From NCBI GenBank assembly GCA_009692725.1, contig SHYP01000003.1, forward strand, positions 23,629-87,628: 64,000 nt of DNA, in the 5' to 3' direction. The position numbers and the translations under genes are program-made. Source of the DNA: Dehalococcoidia bacterium (GTDB lineage Bacteria; Chloroflexota; Dehalococcoidia; UBA2979). Below the pieces are notes generated by a model that saw only the letters and a program-made list of their open reading frames with translations, had not been told where the DNA came from and ran no database searches. Below, in pieces: positions 15,467 to 26,889 of the stretch. How positions within the stretch are numbered: position 1 is the first letter of the stretch; each line of letters starts with the position of its first letter.

Positions 15467-16706
15467 GCACGCGCCCAAAGAAGCGTACCGCGTCGTGCAC
15501 AGCCGCGACGAGCGCGTCCACCTCGGCGGGCGTGTTGTAGAGGTAGAACGACGCGCGCGCGGTGGCGGCGATGCCCAGATGCTGCATCACGGGCTGTGCG
15601 CAGTGGTGACCCGCGCGAATCGCGACGCCCGCGCCGTCCAGCACCTGGCCGATGTCGTGCGGGTGGATGCCATCGAGGCCGAACGAGACCACGCCACCCC
15701 GCGCGTCGAGGTCGGCGGGCCCGTAGAGCGTGATGCCGGGCACGGCGGCGAGCCGGTCGACGGCGACGCCGAGCAGCTCGCGCTCGTGCCGGCGCACGGC
15801 GTCCATGCCGAGCGCGGCGAGGTAGTCGATGGCGGCGCTGAAGGCGATCACGTCGGCGATGTTCGGCGTGCCAGCCTCGAACTTGTACGGGACCGCGTTC
15901 CACGTCGAACGTTCCATGGACACAGTGAGGATCATGTCGCCGCCGCCCAGGAAGGGCGGCATCGCCTCCAGCAGCTCGCCGCGCGCCCAGAGCACGCCGA
16001 CGCCGGTGGGGCCGAGCATCTTGTGCGCGGAGAACACGAGGAAGTCCGCGCCGAGCGCCGCCACGTCCGTGGGCAGGTGCGGCACGCTCTGCGCGCCATC
16101 GACCAGCACGACCGCGCCGTGCTGGTGCGCGAGCGCGGCCAGCTCCGCGACCGGCACGATGGTGCCGAGCGCGTTCGACATCTGCGTGATGGCGAGCAGC
16201 TTCGTGCGCGGGCCAATGATGCGGCGCGCCTCCGCCATGTCGAGCGTGCCGTCATCGCACATCGGCACGTAGCGCAGCACCACGCCGTGCTGGTCGCGCA
16301 GCAGCTGCCACGGCACGATGTTCGAGTGGTGCTCGAGCTCGGTGATCACGACCTCGTCCCCGGCCTCGAGGAAGGCGCGGCCGTACGAGTGGGCGACGAG
16401 GTTGATCGCCTCCGTCGTGTTGCGCGTGAACACGATCTCCTCAGGCGCGCGCGCGCCGATGAAGGCGGCAACGCGCGCGCGCGCCGACTCGTACGCGACG
16501 GTCGCCTCCTGCGACAGCGTGTGCACGCCGCGATGGATGTTCGCGTTGTAGTCGCGGTAGTAGCGCGTCAGCTCGGCGATCACCTGCACGGGCTTCTGCG
16601 AGGTGGCTGCGTTGTCGAGGTAGACGAGCGGTTTGCCGTTCACCTCCCGACGCAGGATCGGGAAGTCCCGGCGGATCGCGTCCTGGTCCCACTCGCGGGT
16701 GCTCAC
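15459..16706 (-). CDS. sufS: Cysteine desulfurase SufS
   Basis: A 415-residue PLP enzyme releasing sulfur from cysteine for Fe-S cluster synthesis. It has the type II desulfurase features: VYLDNAATSQKPVQVI at the start, ELEHHSNIVPWQ, the PLP lysine in VFSAHKMLGPTGVGVLW near residue 228 and the catalytic cysteine in RAGHHCAQP near 365. The GTG start overlaps the TGA of the Rieske gene by four bases. SufS usually works with SufU when SufE is absent, consistent with the next gene. Confidence 0.96.
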   Translation of the reverse strand: MSTREWDQDAIRRDFPILRREVNGKPLVYLDNAATSQKPVQVIAELTRYYRDYNANIHRGVHTLSQEATVAYESARARVAAFIGARAPEEIVFTRNTTEAINLVAHSYGRAFLEAGDEVVITELEHHSNIVPWQLLRDQHGVVLRYVPMCDDGTLDMAEARRIIGPRTKLLAITQMSNALGTIVPVAELAALAHQHGAVVLVDGAQSVPHLPTDVAALGADFLVFSAHKMLGPTGVGVLWARGELLEAMPPFLGGGDMILTVSMERSTWNAVPYKFEAGTPNIADVIAFSAAIDYLAALGMDAVRRHERELLGVAVDRLAAVPGITLYGPADLDARGGVVSFGLDGIHPHDIGQVLDGAGVAIRAGHHCAQPVMQHLGIAATARASFYLYNTPAEVDALVAAVHDAVRFFGRVRV

Positions 16707-17026
16707 GGCAGCCGTCCTTCATCGCAGTCGATGTAGAGCGCGTCCCCGTCCACGGTCACGGGATACGCGCGCACGCTGTGCACGGCGGGCAGCGTCAGCA
16801 CGCGCCCCGAGCGCGCGTCGAAGGCGGCGCCGTGGCGCGGACAGACGATGCGCCCGCCGCGCAGCGTGCCCTCGCCGAGCGGGCCGTTATCGTGCGTGCA
16901 AACGTTGTCGATCGCGTACAGCACGCCGTCGACGTTCGCGAGCGCGAGCGAGCGGCCGTCGCACGCGACGACGCGGAGCGCGCCCGGTGGCACGTCCGCG
17001 AGCGCGGCGACGCGCTCCCGGCTCAC
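16703..17026 (-). CDS. Rieske-type 2Fe-2S ferredoxin in the suf operon
   Basis: A 107-residue soluble Rieske protein (NirD/biphenyl dioxygenase ferredoxin type). The cluster ligands are visible as C-T-H at residues 43-45 (NVCTHDNGPLGEG) and C-P-R-H at 62-65 (IVCPRHGAAFD). It has no membrane segment. Start is a GTG overlapping the sufD stop (GTGA), and its own stop overlaps sufS the same way. A Rieske ferredoxin between sufD and sufS suggests an electron donor for cluster assembly, or a quickly matured client, but the function is inferred from position only. Confidence 0.9.
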   Translation of the reverse strand: MSRERVAALADVPPGALRVVACDGRSLALANVDGVLYAIDNVCTHDNGPLGEGTLRGGRIVCPRHGAAFDARSGRVLTLPAVHSVRAYPVTVDGDALYIDCDEGRLP

Positions 17027-18219
17027 AGCGCCGCCGTCGCGAGCTTGGCGGCGACGCGGTCGTCGAGCTGCTCCGCCAGCCCCGGCAGCGGCAGCTCGCC
17101 AACCACCGAGTGGAAGAAGCCGGCGACGAGCAACTGGAGGGCTGTGCGCTGGTCGAGCCCGCGGCTCTCGAGATAGAACAGCGCCTCCTGGTCGACCGGT
17201 CCGACCGTCGCGTGGTGGCCACAGCGCACGATGTTGGCCGTCAGGATCTCGAGCACCGGGTCGGAGTCCGCCTTCGCGGAGCCTGAGAGCAACAAGTTGT
17301 AGTTGGCCTGGTCCGCGTCGGCACCGATCGCCTCGGCGGCGACGCGTGTGATGCCGTAGTAGACGGAGCGCGCGGCGCCCGCGAGCGCGGCCTTCACCTC
17401 GACGACCGAAGTGGTGCGCGGCGCGACGTGATCTTGCAGCGTGACGAAGTCGAAGTGCTGCGTGCCATCGCCGAGCACGACCGCGCGGATCGCCGAGTGC
17501 GCGCCCTCGCCGGCGAGCTCCACCTCGACCGTCTGCTTGAAGAGCGCGCCGCCGATGGCGAGCGCGGCCACCTGCAGGTCCGCGTCGCGCTCGAGGCGCG
17601 CGCGCACCCAGCTGAAGTCGCTGGTCGCGACGCCCCAGGCGTCGTCGATCAACAGGCGCACGCGCGAAGCGGGGCCGCCGATCACCTCGATCGCCCCGAA
17701 CACGACGAGTCGCGCGTCCCCGGAGCTGAGCCGCAGCACGATCGTCGCCTCGCTGCGCTCCTCGGCGACGATGAGCAGGCGCGGATAGATCGCCGCCTGC
17801 GTGAGCGCGCTCGCGTCGAGCGTGACGACGATGGGCTCTGCCGCCGCCGCGCCGCGCGGCAGGTGCACGAGCACGCCGTCGCGCCATTGCGCCGCGTTCG
17901 CGGCCAGGAACTTGCCTTCGGTGGGCGGGAGCAGGCTGCCGAGGTGCGCGCGCACCACCTCGCGGTCGCCCGCCGCCGCGAGCGAGCCGACGTAGCCGCC
18001 AGCGGCGAGCGTGCCGCTGACCGTGAGCGGGATCGGCGCCGGGGTGAACGACGCGACGTCCAGCCCGGCCAGGTCCGTGTAGCGCCACGGGCGTAGCACG
18101 GGCGTGGGCGCCGGCAATGACGCGTAGGCGCGCGCGGCATCCTCGCGGCGTGTCGCGAGCCAGTCCGGCTCGCCGCGCTCGCGCGCCTCGGCGCCCGCGG
18201 CTTCGATCGCCTGGGTCAT
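17023..18219 (-). CDS. sufD: SufD, Fe-S cluster assembly complex subunit
   Basis: A 398-residue SufB/SufD-family beta-helix protein, partner of SufB and SufC. The C-terminal half shows FDFVTLQDHVAPRTTSVVEVKAAL, GADADQANYNLLLSGSAKADSDP and the conserved VRCGHHATVGPVDQEALFYLESRG, typical of SufD. The N-terminal half is more divergent, as usual. It sits 27 bases after sufB with no overlap, the only visible gap in the operon. SufBCD is the scaffold on which the cluster is built. Confidence 0.93.
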   Translation of the reverse strand: MTQAIEAAGAEARERGEPDWLATRREDAARAYASLPAPTPVLRPWRYTDLAGLDVASFTPAPIPLTVSGTLAAGGYVGSLAAAGDREVVRAHLGSLLPPTEGKFLAANAAQWRDGVLVHLPRGAAAAEPIVVTLDASALTQAAIYPRLLIVAEERSEATIVLRLSSGDARLVVFGAIEVIGGPASRVRLLIDDAWGVATSDFSWVRARLERDADLQVAALAIGGALFKQTVEVELAGEGAHSAIRAVVLGDGTQHFDFVTLQDHVAPRTTSVVEVKAALAGAARSVYYGITRVAAEAIGADADQANYNLLLSGSAKADSDPVLEILTANIVRCGHHATVGPVDQEALFYLESRGLDQRTALQLLVAGFFHSVVGELPLPGLAEQLDDRVAAKLATAAL

Positions 18220-18246
18220 GCGTCCCTCTCGTTCATGGCTGCGCGA

Positions 18247-19661
<1,415 letters not shown>

Positions 19662-19662
<1 letters not shown>

Positions 19663-20450
19663 CAGGCACCTGCCTTCGCGGGCTCGCGGGTGAGTCCGAG
19701 CTCCTGGAGAATCGGGTCGTAGCCGTTGCGTTCGATCTGCTGGGCCAGCTCCGGCCCGCCCGAGCGGACGATGCGCCCGCCCACCAGCACGTGGACCACG
19801 TCCGGGCGGATGTAATCCAGGATGCGCTGGTAGTGGGTGATGATCAGGATGCCCAGCTCCGGCCGGCGCAGCGCGTTCACGCCCTCTGCGACCGTGCGCA
19901 GCGCGTCCACGTCGAGGCCGGAGTCGGTCTCGTCGAGGATGGCGAGCTCCGGGCGCATCATGCCGAGCTGCAGGATCTCGGCGCGCTTCTTCTCGCCGCC
20001 GGAGAAGCCGTCGTTCACGTAGCGGCGCGCGAACGACTCGTCCATCTTCAGCTGCTCGAGCATGGCCCGCATCTCCGCGAGGAACTCGCGCGCGGGCACG
20101 TCGGCACCGCGGCGCGCCTTCAGGGCGGCGCGCAGCAGGTTGACCATCGTCACGCCGGGGATCGCCGTGGGGTATTGGAAGGAGAGGAACATGCCTCCGC
20201 GCGCCCGCTGGTCGGGGCGCCAGGCGGTGATGTCCTCGCCCTTGAAGAAGACCTGCCCGCCGTCGACGCGATACGCGGGGCTGCCCGCGATGGCGCTGGC
20301 GAGCGTGCTCTTGCCGGAGCCGTTCGGGCCCATCAGCGCATGGATCTCGCCGGGCCGGACCACGAGGTCCACGCCGCGCACGATCTTGATCTCGGGGTGC
20401 GCTCTCACGCTGACTTCCAGTCCGCGCACGTCGAGGATGGGGTCGCTCAT
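19662..20450 (-). CDS. sufC: SufC, Fe-S assembly ATPase
   Basis: A 262-residue ABC-type ATPase of the SUF system. Walker A is [10 protein letters not shown] near residue 40, the ABC signature [17 protein letters not shown] near 150 and Walker [19 protein letters not shown] near 172; the FSGGEKKR form of the signature is typical of SufC rather than transporter ATPases. It drives conformational change in SufB/SufD during cluster assembly. Its ATG overlaps the sufR TGA (ATGA). Confidence 0.96.
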
Positions 20451-21244
20451 CGTGCGCCCATCCCCTCGGCGAGTGATCCGATGCTCACGCGAGCCTCCTC
20501 CGCAATGCCTGCTGTGGTTAGCGCCACACCCGCTGGCGTGGCCGTGCTGAACGCGTGGGGCTGTGCGACGCGTGCGGCACCTGCGTCGCCTGCCGCTACC
20601 GGCGCTTCCGACTTCGTGACGAGGTACTCGCAGGAGGGCGCGCCGCTCACGACGGTGGCCACCTGGAGCACCGGCTGACCGAGCAGCAGTTCGATCGTGC
20701 GGCGGTCTGCGTCGCAGGCGGCGTGCGTGCCCTCGGCGGTCGAGCGGTAGGGGCAGCCGACGTTGCGCAGCCGGAACTGCGCGCCTTCGTCGACGACGTC
20801 GTTGAGGATGCCCTCCTCGCGCAACGCGCTGGCGACGGCCGCAATGCGACCATCGAGGTCCGCTCCTTGCACGCGCGACGCGTACGCCTCCGCGATCTCG
20901 TGCGCAACCCCCTCGAAGACCTGCGCCAGCACGTCCGCGCCGCTCTTCCCGGAGACGGCCGCGGCGGGCAGCCGTGCGAGCGCCGGGTAGATGCGGTCAA
21001 GCAGCCGCGAGTAGTGCTGCGACGCCGAACGCTCCTCGCCCGCCTCGGACAGCGAGTAACGCGTGAGCGGACGGCCGCGCCGCTGCCGTACGAGCTGCAT
21101 ATCGACCAGCCCGTCGCCGACCATCAGGTCCAGGTGGCGGCGCACGGACCCGGCCGAGACGCCGACCTCCGCAGCCAGCTCGGCGACCGAGCAGACGCCG
21201 CGCTCGTGCAGGATGCGTACCACTTCGTCGCGGGTGCGTTCCAT
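20447..21244 (-). CDS. sufR: SufR-like Fe-S sensing repressor of the suf operon
   Basis: A 265-residue regulator at the head of the suf operon. The N-terminus is a winged helix (about residues 5-48: [38 protein letters not shown], then the wing [17 protein letters not shown]). The C-terminal domain carries conserved cysteines C164 (NVGCPY), C177 (HAACDADRR) and C205 (APSCEYLV), the pattern of SufR proteins that bind a 4Fe-4S cluster and repress suf genes until clusters run short. Its stop overlaps sufC (ATGA), so it is autoregulated with its targets. A paralogue lies at 44448. Confidence 0.88.
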   Translation of the reverse strand: MERTRDEVVRILHERGVCSVAELAAEVGVSAGSVRRHLDLMVGDGLVDMQLVRQRRGRPLTRYSLSEAGEERSASQHYSRLLDRIYPALARLPAAAVSGKSGADVLAQVFEGVAHEIAEAYASRVQGADLDGRIAAVASALREEGILNDVVDEGAQFRLRNVGCPYRSTAEGTHAACDADRRTIELLLGQPVLQVATVVSGAPSCEYLVTKSEAPVAAGDAGAARVAQPHAFSTATPAGVALTTAGIAEEARVSIGSLAEGMGAR

Positions 21245-21348
21245 GGTGGTGTCCGTTAGGCTCCGCCAGTAGGCTCCGGGAGCCTCGTTCGCTGGCTCGT
21301 GAGCGCTCGGCGGTATTCTGTCACGCAGCCCGCCCGCAACGCCGCCCC

Positions 21349-21378
21349 ATTCTCCGGCATGCGTTCGATGTGCGTCAA
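21349..21378 (-). promoter_or_regulatory. Candidate promoter of the suf operon
   Basis: On the minus strand TTGACG (21373-21378) is followed after 18 bases by GAGAAT (21349-21354). This would start transcription near 21342, about 100 bases before the sufR ATG. The AT-rich palindrome at 21384-21402 lies just upstream of the -35. Confidence 0.4.
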
Positions 21379-21383
21379 TGCTT

Positions 21384-21402
21384 TTTCTATACCTAATAGA
21401 AA
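21384..21402. promoter_or_regulatory. AT-rich inverted repeat in the sufR-maoC spacer, possible operator
   Basis: Perfect 7-base arms TTTCTAT and ATAGAAA around a 5-base centre ACCTA. It sits in a short AT-rich island in a 245-base divergent spacer, next to the candidate suf -35. The symmetry, size and place suit a dimeric winged-helix regulator such as the neighbouring SufR. It is not the published cyanobacterial SufR half-site, so this is inference. Confidence 0.45.
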
Positions 21403-21436
21403 TAAAGCCTGGGCACGAGGGCAGCCCGGCGGCGCC

Positions 21437-21465
21437 TTGCTGACCGTCGGCGCCCCCCCTACGAT
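21437..21465 (+). promoter_or_regulatory. Sigma-70 type promoter of the MaoC gene
   Basis: TTGCTG at 21437-21442 and TACGAT at 21460-21465 are exactly 17 bases apart. Predicted transcription start near 21472, then a short leader with GGAG eight bases before the ATG at 21490. Confidence 0.55.
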
Positions 21466-21489
21466 GCGCCCGCAGAACGGAGCAGCACG

Positions 21490-21912
21490 ATGGCGGACGC
21501 GGTCCACGGCATCGAGGTCGGCGCGAAGGCCGTCTTCACCAAGACGATTACCAACGAGGACATCCGCAAGTTCGCGGACGCCTCCGGCGACGACCAGCCC
21601 CTGCACCTCAACGCCGCCCACGCGGCACGCACACGCTTCAAGGAGCCGATCGCGCACGGCATCCTCTCGGCGAGCGTGATCTCGGCCGCCATCGGCACCA
21701 GGCTCGCCCCGGACAAGGTGGTGATCTACCTCTCCCAGAACCTGCGCTTCCGAGCGCCGGTCAAGCCGGGGGACACCATTACCGCCACCATCACGGCCAC
21801 CGGGCTGGACCTGGAGCGCAGCCGCGTCAACCTCGACACCGTGGTGACGAACCAGGACGGCGCCGAGGTGGTGACCGGCGACGCGCTGGTGATGGTCGAG
21901 CCGCTGAGCTGA
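21490..21912 (+). CDS. MaoC-family (R)-enoyl-CoA hydratase
   Basis: A 140-residue single hot-dog fold protein. The hydratase-2 catalytic pair appears in [15 protein letters not shown] (Asp and His near residues 33 and 38), followed by [18 protein letters not shown] and the [14 protein letters not shown] strand typical of PhaJ/MaoC enzymes. It hydrates trans-2-enoyl-CoA to (R)-3-hydroxyacyl-CoA. It precedes the mutase by 52 bases on the same strand, suggesting linked acyl-CoA metabolism. PHA supply (PhaJ) cannot be separated from a beta-oxidation-type role. Confidence 0.85.
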   Translation: MADAVHGIEVGAKAVFTKTITNEDIRKFADASGDDQPLHLNAAHAARTRFKEPIAHGILSASVISAAIGTRLAPDKVVIYLSQNLRFRAPVKPGDTITATITATGLDLERSRVNLDTVVTNQDGAEVVTGDALVMVEPLS

Positions 21913-21964
21913 ACGCCGCGATACGCTGGTGGACGCGCCACGCACGAGCGAGAGGCAGCGCCCA

Positions 21965-23631
<1,667 letters not shown>

Positions 23632-23635
<4 letters not shown>

Positions 23636-24306
23636 CGGCGTGCGTCGGAACGACGCTCGCGCTGCTCCTTGTAGCGCTCGCTGCACTGGGGCTCGGCGTG
23701 CGTCCGGCGGCCGCCCAGACGGCCGGGCTGACCGAGGACGTGCTGCGCAACACGACCTACCCATCCGAGTTCTCGCCCACCCCTCGGTCACGTTGCGAGA
23801 CAGTCGCTACGAGTGGAACCAACCGCCGCCGCAGCGTGGCTACTGTGTTCGCGCAGGCCGTCATCGGACCGGAGTTCGCGGCGGTGCTCATCGACTCCAG
23901 CACGGGCGGCAGCGGGCTGTTCCTTTCGCTGCACTCCGTGGCCAGCGTCGCGGGGGCCGTCACCGCGGGGCCCGGGCTGTTCCTCGGCGACCGCCAGCGC
24001 GTCGAAGCGTTCACCATCGAGGGCGGTCGCGTGCGCGTCACGCTGCTCACGCAGGGGCCTACCGACCCCTTCTGCTGCCCGACGCAGCGTGAGACGCGCG
24101 AGTTCGTACGCGAGGGCAACGCCTCCCGGCTCGTGTCGACCGTGATCACGCGGCTCGGCAGCGGGCCGCTGACGCCGCCGCCACCACGGACCGGCAACCT
24201 CGGCCTGGCCGACGACGCGCGCGGCCCCGGCGCGACGGCGTCCGCGCTGGTGCTCGCGACCATCGCGCTCGCGCTCGTCGTACGCCGGCGCACCGCTGCG
24301 CACTGA
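23632..24306 (+). CDS. Exported protein with C-terminal anchor; suspected internal double frameshift
   Basis: A 224-residue protein with a signal peptide (about residues 1-31, ending RPAAAQ) and a C-terminal hydrophobic helix followed by RRRTAAH, resembling a surface-anchored protein. GTG start overlaps the mutase TGA. The core GPEFAAVLIDSSTGGSGLFLSL looks like a secreted family of unknown function. Between about 23778 and 23830 the annotated frame (SPTPRSRCETVATSGTNRRR) is poor, while the -1 frame reads HPSVTLRDSRYEWNQPP, a convincing beta-strand segment. Two opposite indels, real or from sequencing, would explain this. Confidence 0.6.
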
Positions 24307-24324
24307 TGACGGCGCACTGATGAC
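24298..24324. repeat. Short tandem duplication
   Basis: A 13-base unit, GCGCACTGATGAC, occurs twice with a period of 14 (24298-24310 and 24312-24324). It spans the end of the exported protein gene, so the TGA stop is duplicated. Confidence 0.7.
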
Positions 24325-24333
24325 AGGGCTTTA

Positions 24334-24960
24334 ATGGCCGGGCGCCGGCTGCCGTTCTCGCTCGCACGCGCCGAGGCGCACCTGCGCGCAGCGGACCGCG
24401 TGCTCGCGCGGCTCATCGATGCGCACGGCCGCTTCACCCCGCGGCCCGGCGACGACCCGTACAACTCGCTGGTGCGCACGATCCTGCACCAGCAGCTCGC
24501 GGGCCCCGCCGCGCGCACGATCGAGCGGCGCTGGCGCGCGCTCTACGGTGGTGAGCAGGCGGTGCCAGCGCCCGCCGCCGTGCTCGCCACCAGCGACGAG
24601 GCGTTCCGCTCGGCCGGCGTCTCGCGGCAGAAGGCGGCGTACCTGCGCGACCTCGCGGCGCACGTCGCGGACGGCCGGCTGGACTTCGCGGCGTTCGCGC
24701 GCAGCAGCGACGACGAGGTGCTGCGCGCGCTGACGGCGGTGCACGGGCTCGGCACGTGGTCCGCGCAGATGTTCCTGATGTTCGAGCTGGGGCGGCCGGA
24801 CGTGCTTCCGGTCGGCGACCTGGGCGTGCGCCGCGGCATGGAGCTCGCGTACGGGCTGGCGGAGGAGCCGAGCCTCGACCGCATGCGCGAGATCGGCGCG
24901 GCGTGGGCGCCCTACCGCTCCGTGGGCTCGTGGTACATGTGGCGCGCCGTCGAGGGCTGA
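24334..24960 (+). CDS. DNA-3-methyladenine glycosylase II (AlkA-type HhH-GPD)
   Basis: A 208-residue base-excision repair glycosylase. The helix-hairpin-helix and GPD motif run LTAVHGLGTWSAQMFLMFELG, then PDVLPVGDLGVRRG, with the catalytic aspartate in GDLGV near residue 168. NSLVRTILHQQLAGPAARTI near residue 48 is the conserved helix before the hairpin. It lacks the cysteine cluster of endonuclease III and the extra N-terminal domain of E. coli AlkA, as in many short bacterial versions. It removes alkylated purines from DNA. Confidence 0.9.
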   Translation: MAGRRLPFSLARAEAHLRAADRVLARLIDAHGRFTPRPGDDPYNSLVRTILHQQLAGPAARTIERRWRALYGGEQAVPAPAAVLATSDEAFRSAGVSRQKAAYLRDLAAHVADGRLDFAAFARSSDDEVLRALTAVHGLGTWSAQMFLMFELGRPDVLPVGDLGVRRGMELAYGLAEEPSLDRMREIGAAWAPYRSVGSWYMWRAVEG

Positions 24961-25044
24961 CCCGCTGCCGCGTCCCGCACCGACTCGCCATACTCGATCG
25001 GGGTGCGCGGGTCGGCCGCCCGCCGCGATGAGAGGGAGCCACGC

Positions 25045-26175
25045 GTGATCGTCGGAACGGTGCGGGAGACGAAGACGGAGGAGTATCGCGTCGCGCTGAC
25101 CCCGCAGGGGGTAGCCGACATTGTGCACGCGGGGCACACCGTGGTCGTGGAGCGCGCGTGCGGCATCGGCTCGAGCTACCCCGACGAGGAGTACGCGGCC
25201 GCGGGCGCGACAGTGCTCGGGACCGCCGCCGAGGTCTACGCGCGCGCAGAGTTGATGTGCGAGGTCAAGGAGCCGCAGCCCTCCGAGTACGAACTGCTGC
25301 GCGAAGGCCAGCTGCTGTTCACGTACTTGCACCTGGCGGCAGAGCCTGCGGTCACCGACGCGCTGCTGCGCTCGCGCTGCATCGCCATCGGCTACGAGAC
25401 GGTACGCCGTGACGACGGCTTCCTGCCGCTACTCGCACCGATGTCGGAGGTGGCCGGGCGGATGGCCGTCGAGCTCGGCGCGCATTACCTCAAGCGCCCC
25501 GGACCGGGCCGCGGGATGCTGCTGGGCGGGCTGCCCGGCGTGCCGCCCGCGCACGTGGTGATCGTCGGCTCCGGCAACGTGGGGCGCAACGCCGTGCGCG
25601 CCGCCGTCGGCGCGGGCGCGCGCGTGACCGTCGCGTCGATCGACGAGAACCAGCTGCGCGCGCTCGAGGAGCTGTACGCGGGTCGCGTCGAGACGCTGTT
25701 GTCGAGCCCGCAGGCGCTGACGCAAGCGATCGCGGGCGCGGACCTGCTGATCGGCGCGGTGCTCGTCGAGGGCCGCCGCGCGCCCGTCGTCGTCTCGCGT
25801 GCGATGGTGCGCTCGATGGGGCCAGGCGCGGTCATCGTCGATGTCGCAGTCGACCAGGGCGGCTGCGTGGAGACCACGCGCCCGACGAACCACGACCAGC
25901 CGATCTACGTCGAGGAAGGGGTGGTGCACTACGCGGTGCCGAACATGCCGGGCGCCGTGCCGCGCACCGCGTCACGCGCGCTCACGAACCTGACGCTGCC
26001 GTACATCCTGCGCGTGGCGAACCGCGGTTTCGCGGCGACGGTGCGCGCGGATGCGGCGCTGCGGCGGGGCGTAAACACCTATCTCGGCGAGCTCACGCAC
26101 GAGGCCGTGGCGGAGTCGCTCGGGCGGCCGTGGACGCCGCTCGAGCAGTTGCTGCCGGCCGCCGGCTCGAAGTAG
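25045..26175 (+). CDS. ald: Alanine dehydrogenase
   Basis: A 376-residue NAD-dependent enzyme interconverting alanine and pyruvate plus ammonia. N-terminal IVGTVRETKTEEYRVALTP contains the substrate arginine. ELMCEVKEPQPSEY carries the catalytic lysine near residue 74, LLFTYLHLAAEP the catalytic histidine near 95, and VVIVGSGNVGRNA is the NAD-binding loop near 173. The C-terminus NMPGAVPRTASRALTNLTLPY is standard. The GTG at 25045 has AGGGAG seven bases upstream and aligns with family starts. A strong palindrome follows the gene. Confidence 0.95.
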   Translation: MIVGTVRETKTEEYRVALTPQGVADIVHAGHTVVVERACGIGSSYPDEEYAAAGATVLGTAAEVYARAELMCEVKEPQPSEYELLREGQLLFTYLHLAAEPAVTDALLRSRCIAIGYETVRRDDGFLPLLAPMSEVAGRMAVELGAHYLKRPGPGRGMLLGGLPGVPPAHVVIVGSGNVGRNAVRAAVGAGARVTVASIDENQLRALEELYAGRVETLLSSPQALTQAIAGADLLIGAVLVEGRRAPVVVSRAMVRSMGPGAVIVDVAVDQGGCVETTRPTNHDQPIYVEEGVVHYAVPNMPGAVPRTASRALTNLTLPYILRVANRGFAATVRADAALRRGVNTYLGELTHEAVAESLGRPWTPLEQLLPAAGSK

Positions 26176-26212
26176 CGCCTGGGGGTCGTGCCCGCCCGAG
26201 CTTGCGTCGCGC

Positions 26213-26242
26213 GCGCCCCGGCAGGCTAGCCTGCCGGGGCGC
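26213..26242. terminator. Perfect 30-base palindrome after ald
   Basis: Two 15-base arms with no loop, centred on GGCTAGCC, starting GCGCCCCGGC and ending GCCGGGGCGC. It lies 38 bases after the ald stop. No T-run follows on either strand. Its energy suits a transcript end or processing hairpin, though a protein-binding site is possible. Confidence 0.55.
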
Positions 26243-26298
26243 CAGACTGGGCAAGTTGCGCGCCCGCTCCAGCAGGGCGCCGCGGCGGGAGGGCCGCC

Positions 26299-26886
26299 AT
26301 GCGCGTGCTCGCGGCCGGTCTGCTGCTCACCGCGTGCTCCGGCCAGCCCTCAGCGGACCTGGCCACGTACGTGGGGCACGGCTTCGCCTTTCAGCACCCG
26401 CGCGCGCTTGCCGTCGTCGAGCTCCCAAGCGTCGGCGCGGCGTCGAGTGACGACTCCGGACAGCTGCGCGCCGGTCACGCATCACCCAGTTACTGGTACG
26501 AAGATGAAGCTGGAGCCCATTCTCGAATGACAACACGAGATCGATACTACCCAGGCCAGGAGCGCCACTACGACAGTCCTCAGGTCAACATCATCTTCAA
26601 GGCGCCCGCAAGAAGTGAGCGCCCGTCTGTGATCTCCCTAGACACGCGTCGTGTGGAGGGCCGATGGAACTCCGACACGCTACGCCTAGAGGACGTCTTG
26701 CCCGACAGTCCGCTTGCGCAGCTGACCCTTCCCGACATCTTGCCTATGGTTCTGCTGTACGAGACTCGCACGAGTTACGTTCGGCTGGGCGCGCGCGCCG
26801 CGCGCGGGGACGAGATGTACGGGATGGCGGCGCAGGAGTGGTTTCTCCAGCAAGGTTACATCGTGCGGGCGTACACGGAGTGGTAG
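26299..26886 (+). CDS. Putative lipoprotein with a low-GC C-terminal half
   Basis: A 195-residue protein with a lipoprotein signal (MRVLAAGLLLTACSG, lipobox cysteine at 13). Residues 20-45 (DLATYVGHGFAFQHPRALAVVE) resemble the start of PsbP-like exported proteins. From about residue 55 (base 26465) GC content and codon choice fall clearly below the surroundings, with CTA, AGA-type and A/T-ending codons, and the sequence has no family likeness I recognise. It looks like a chimera: a native lipoprotein start joined to foreign or relocated sequence. Broken lipoprotein-like sequence follows immediately. Confidence 0.5.
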   Translation: MRVLAAGLLLTACSGQPSADLATYVGHGFAFQHPRALAVVELPSVGAASSDDSGQLRAGHASPSYWYEDEAGAHSRMTTRDRYYPGQERHYDSPQVNIIFKAPARSERPSVISLDTRRVEGRWNSDTLRLEDVLPDSPLAQLTLPDILPMVLLYETRTSYVRLGARAARGDEMYGMAAQEWFLQQGYIVRAYTEW

Positions 26887-26889
26887 CGG

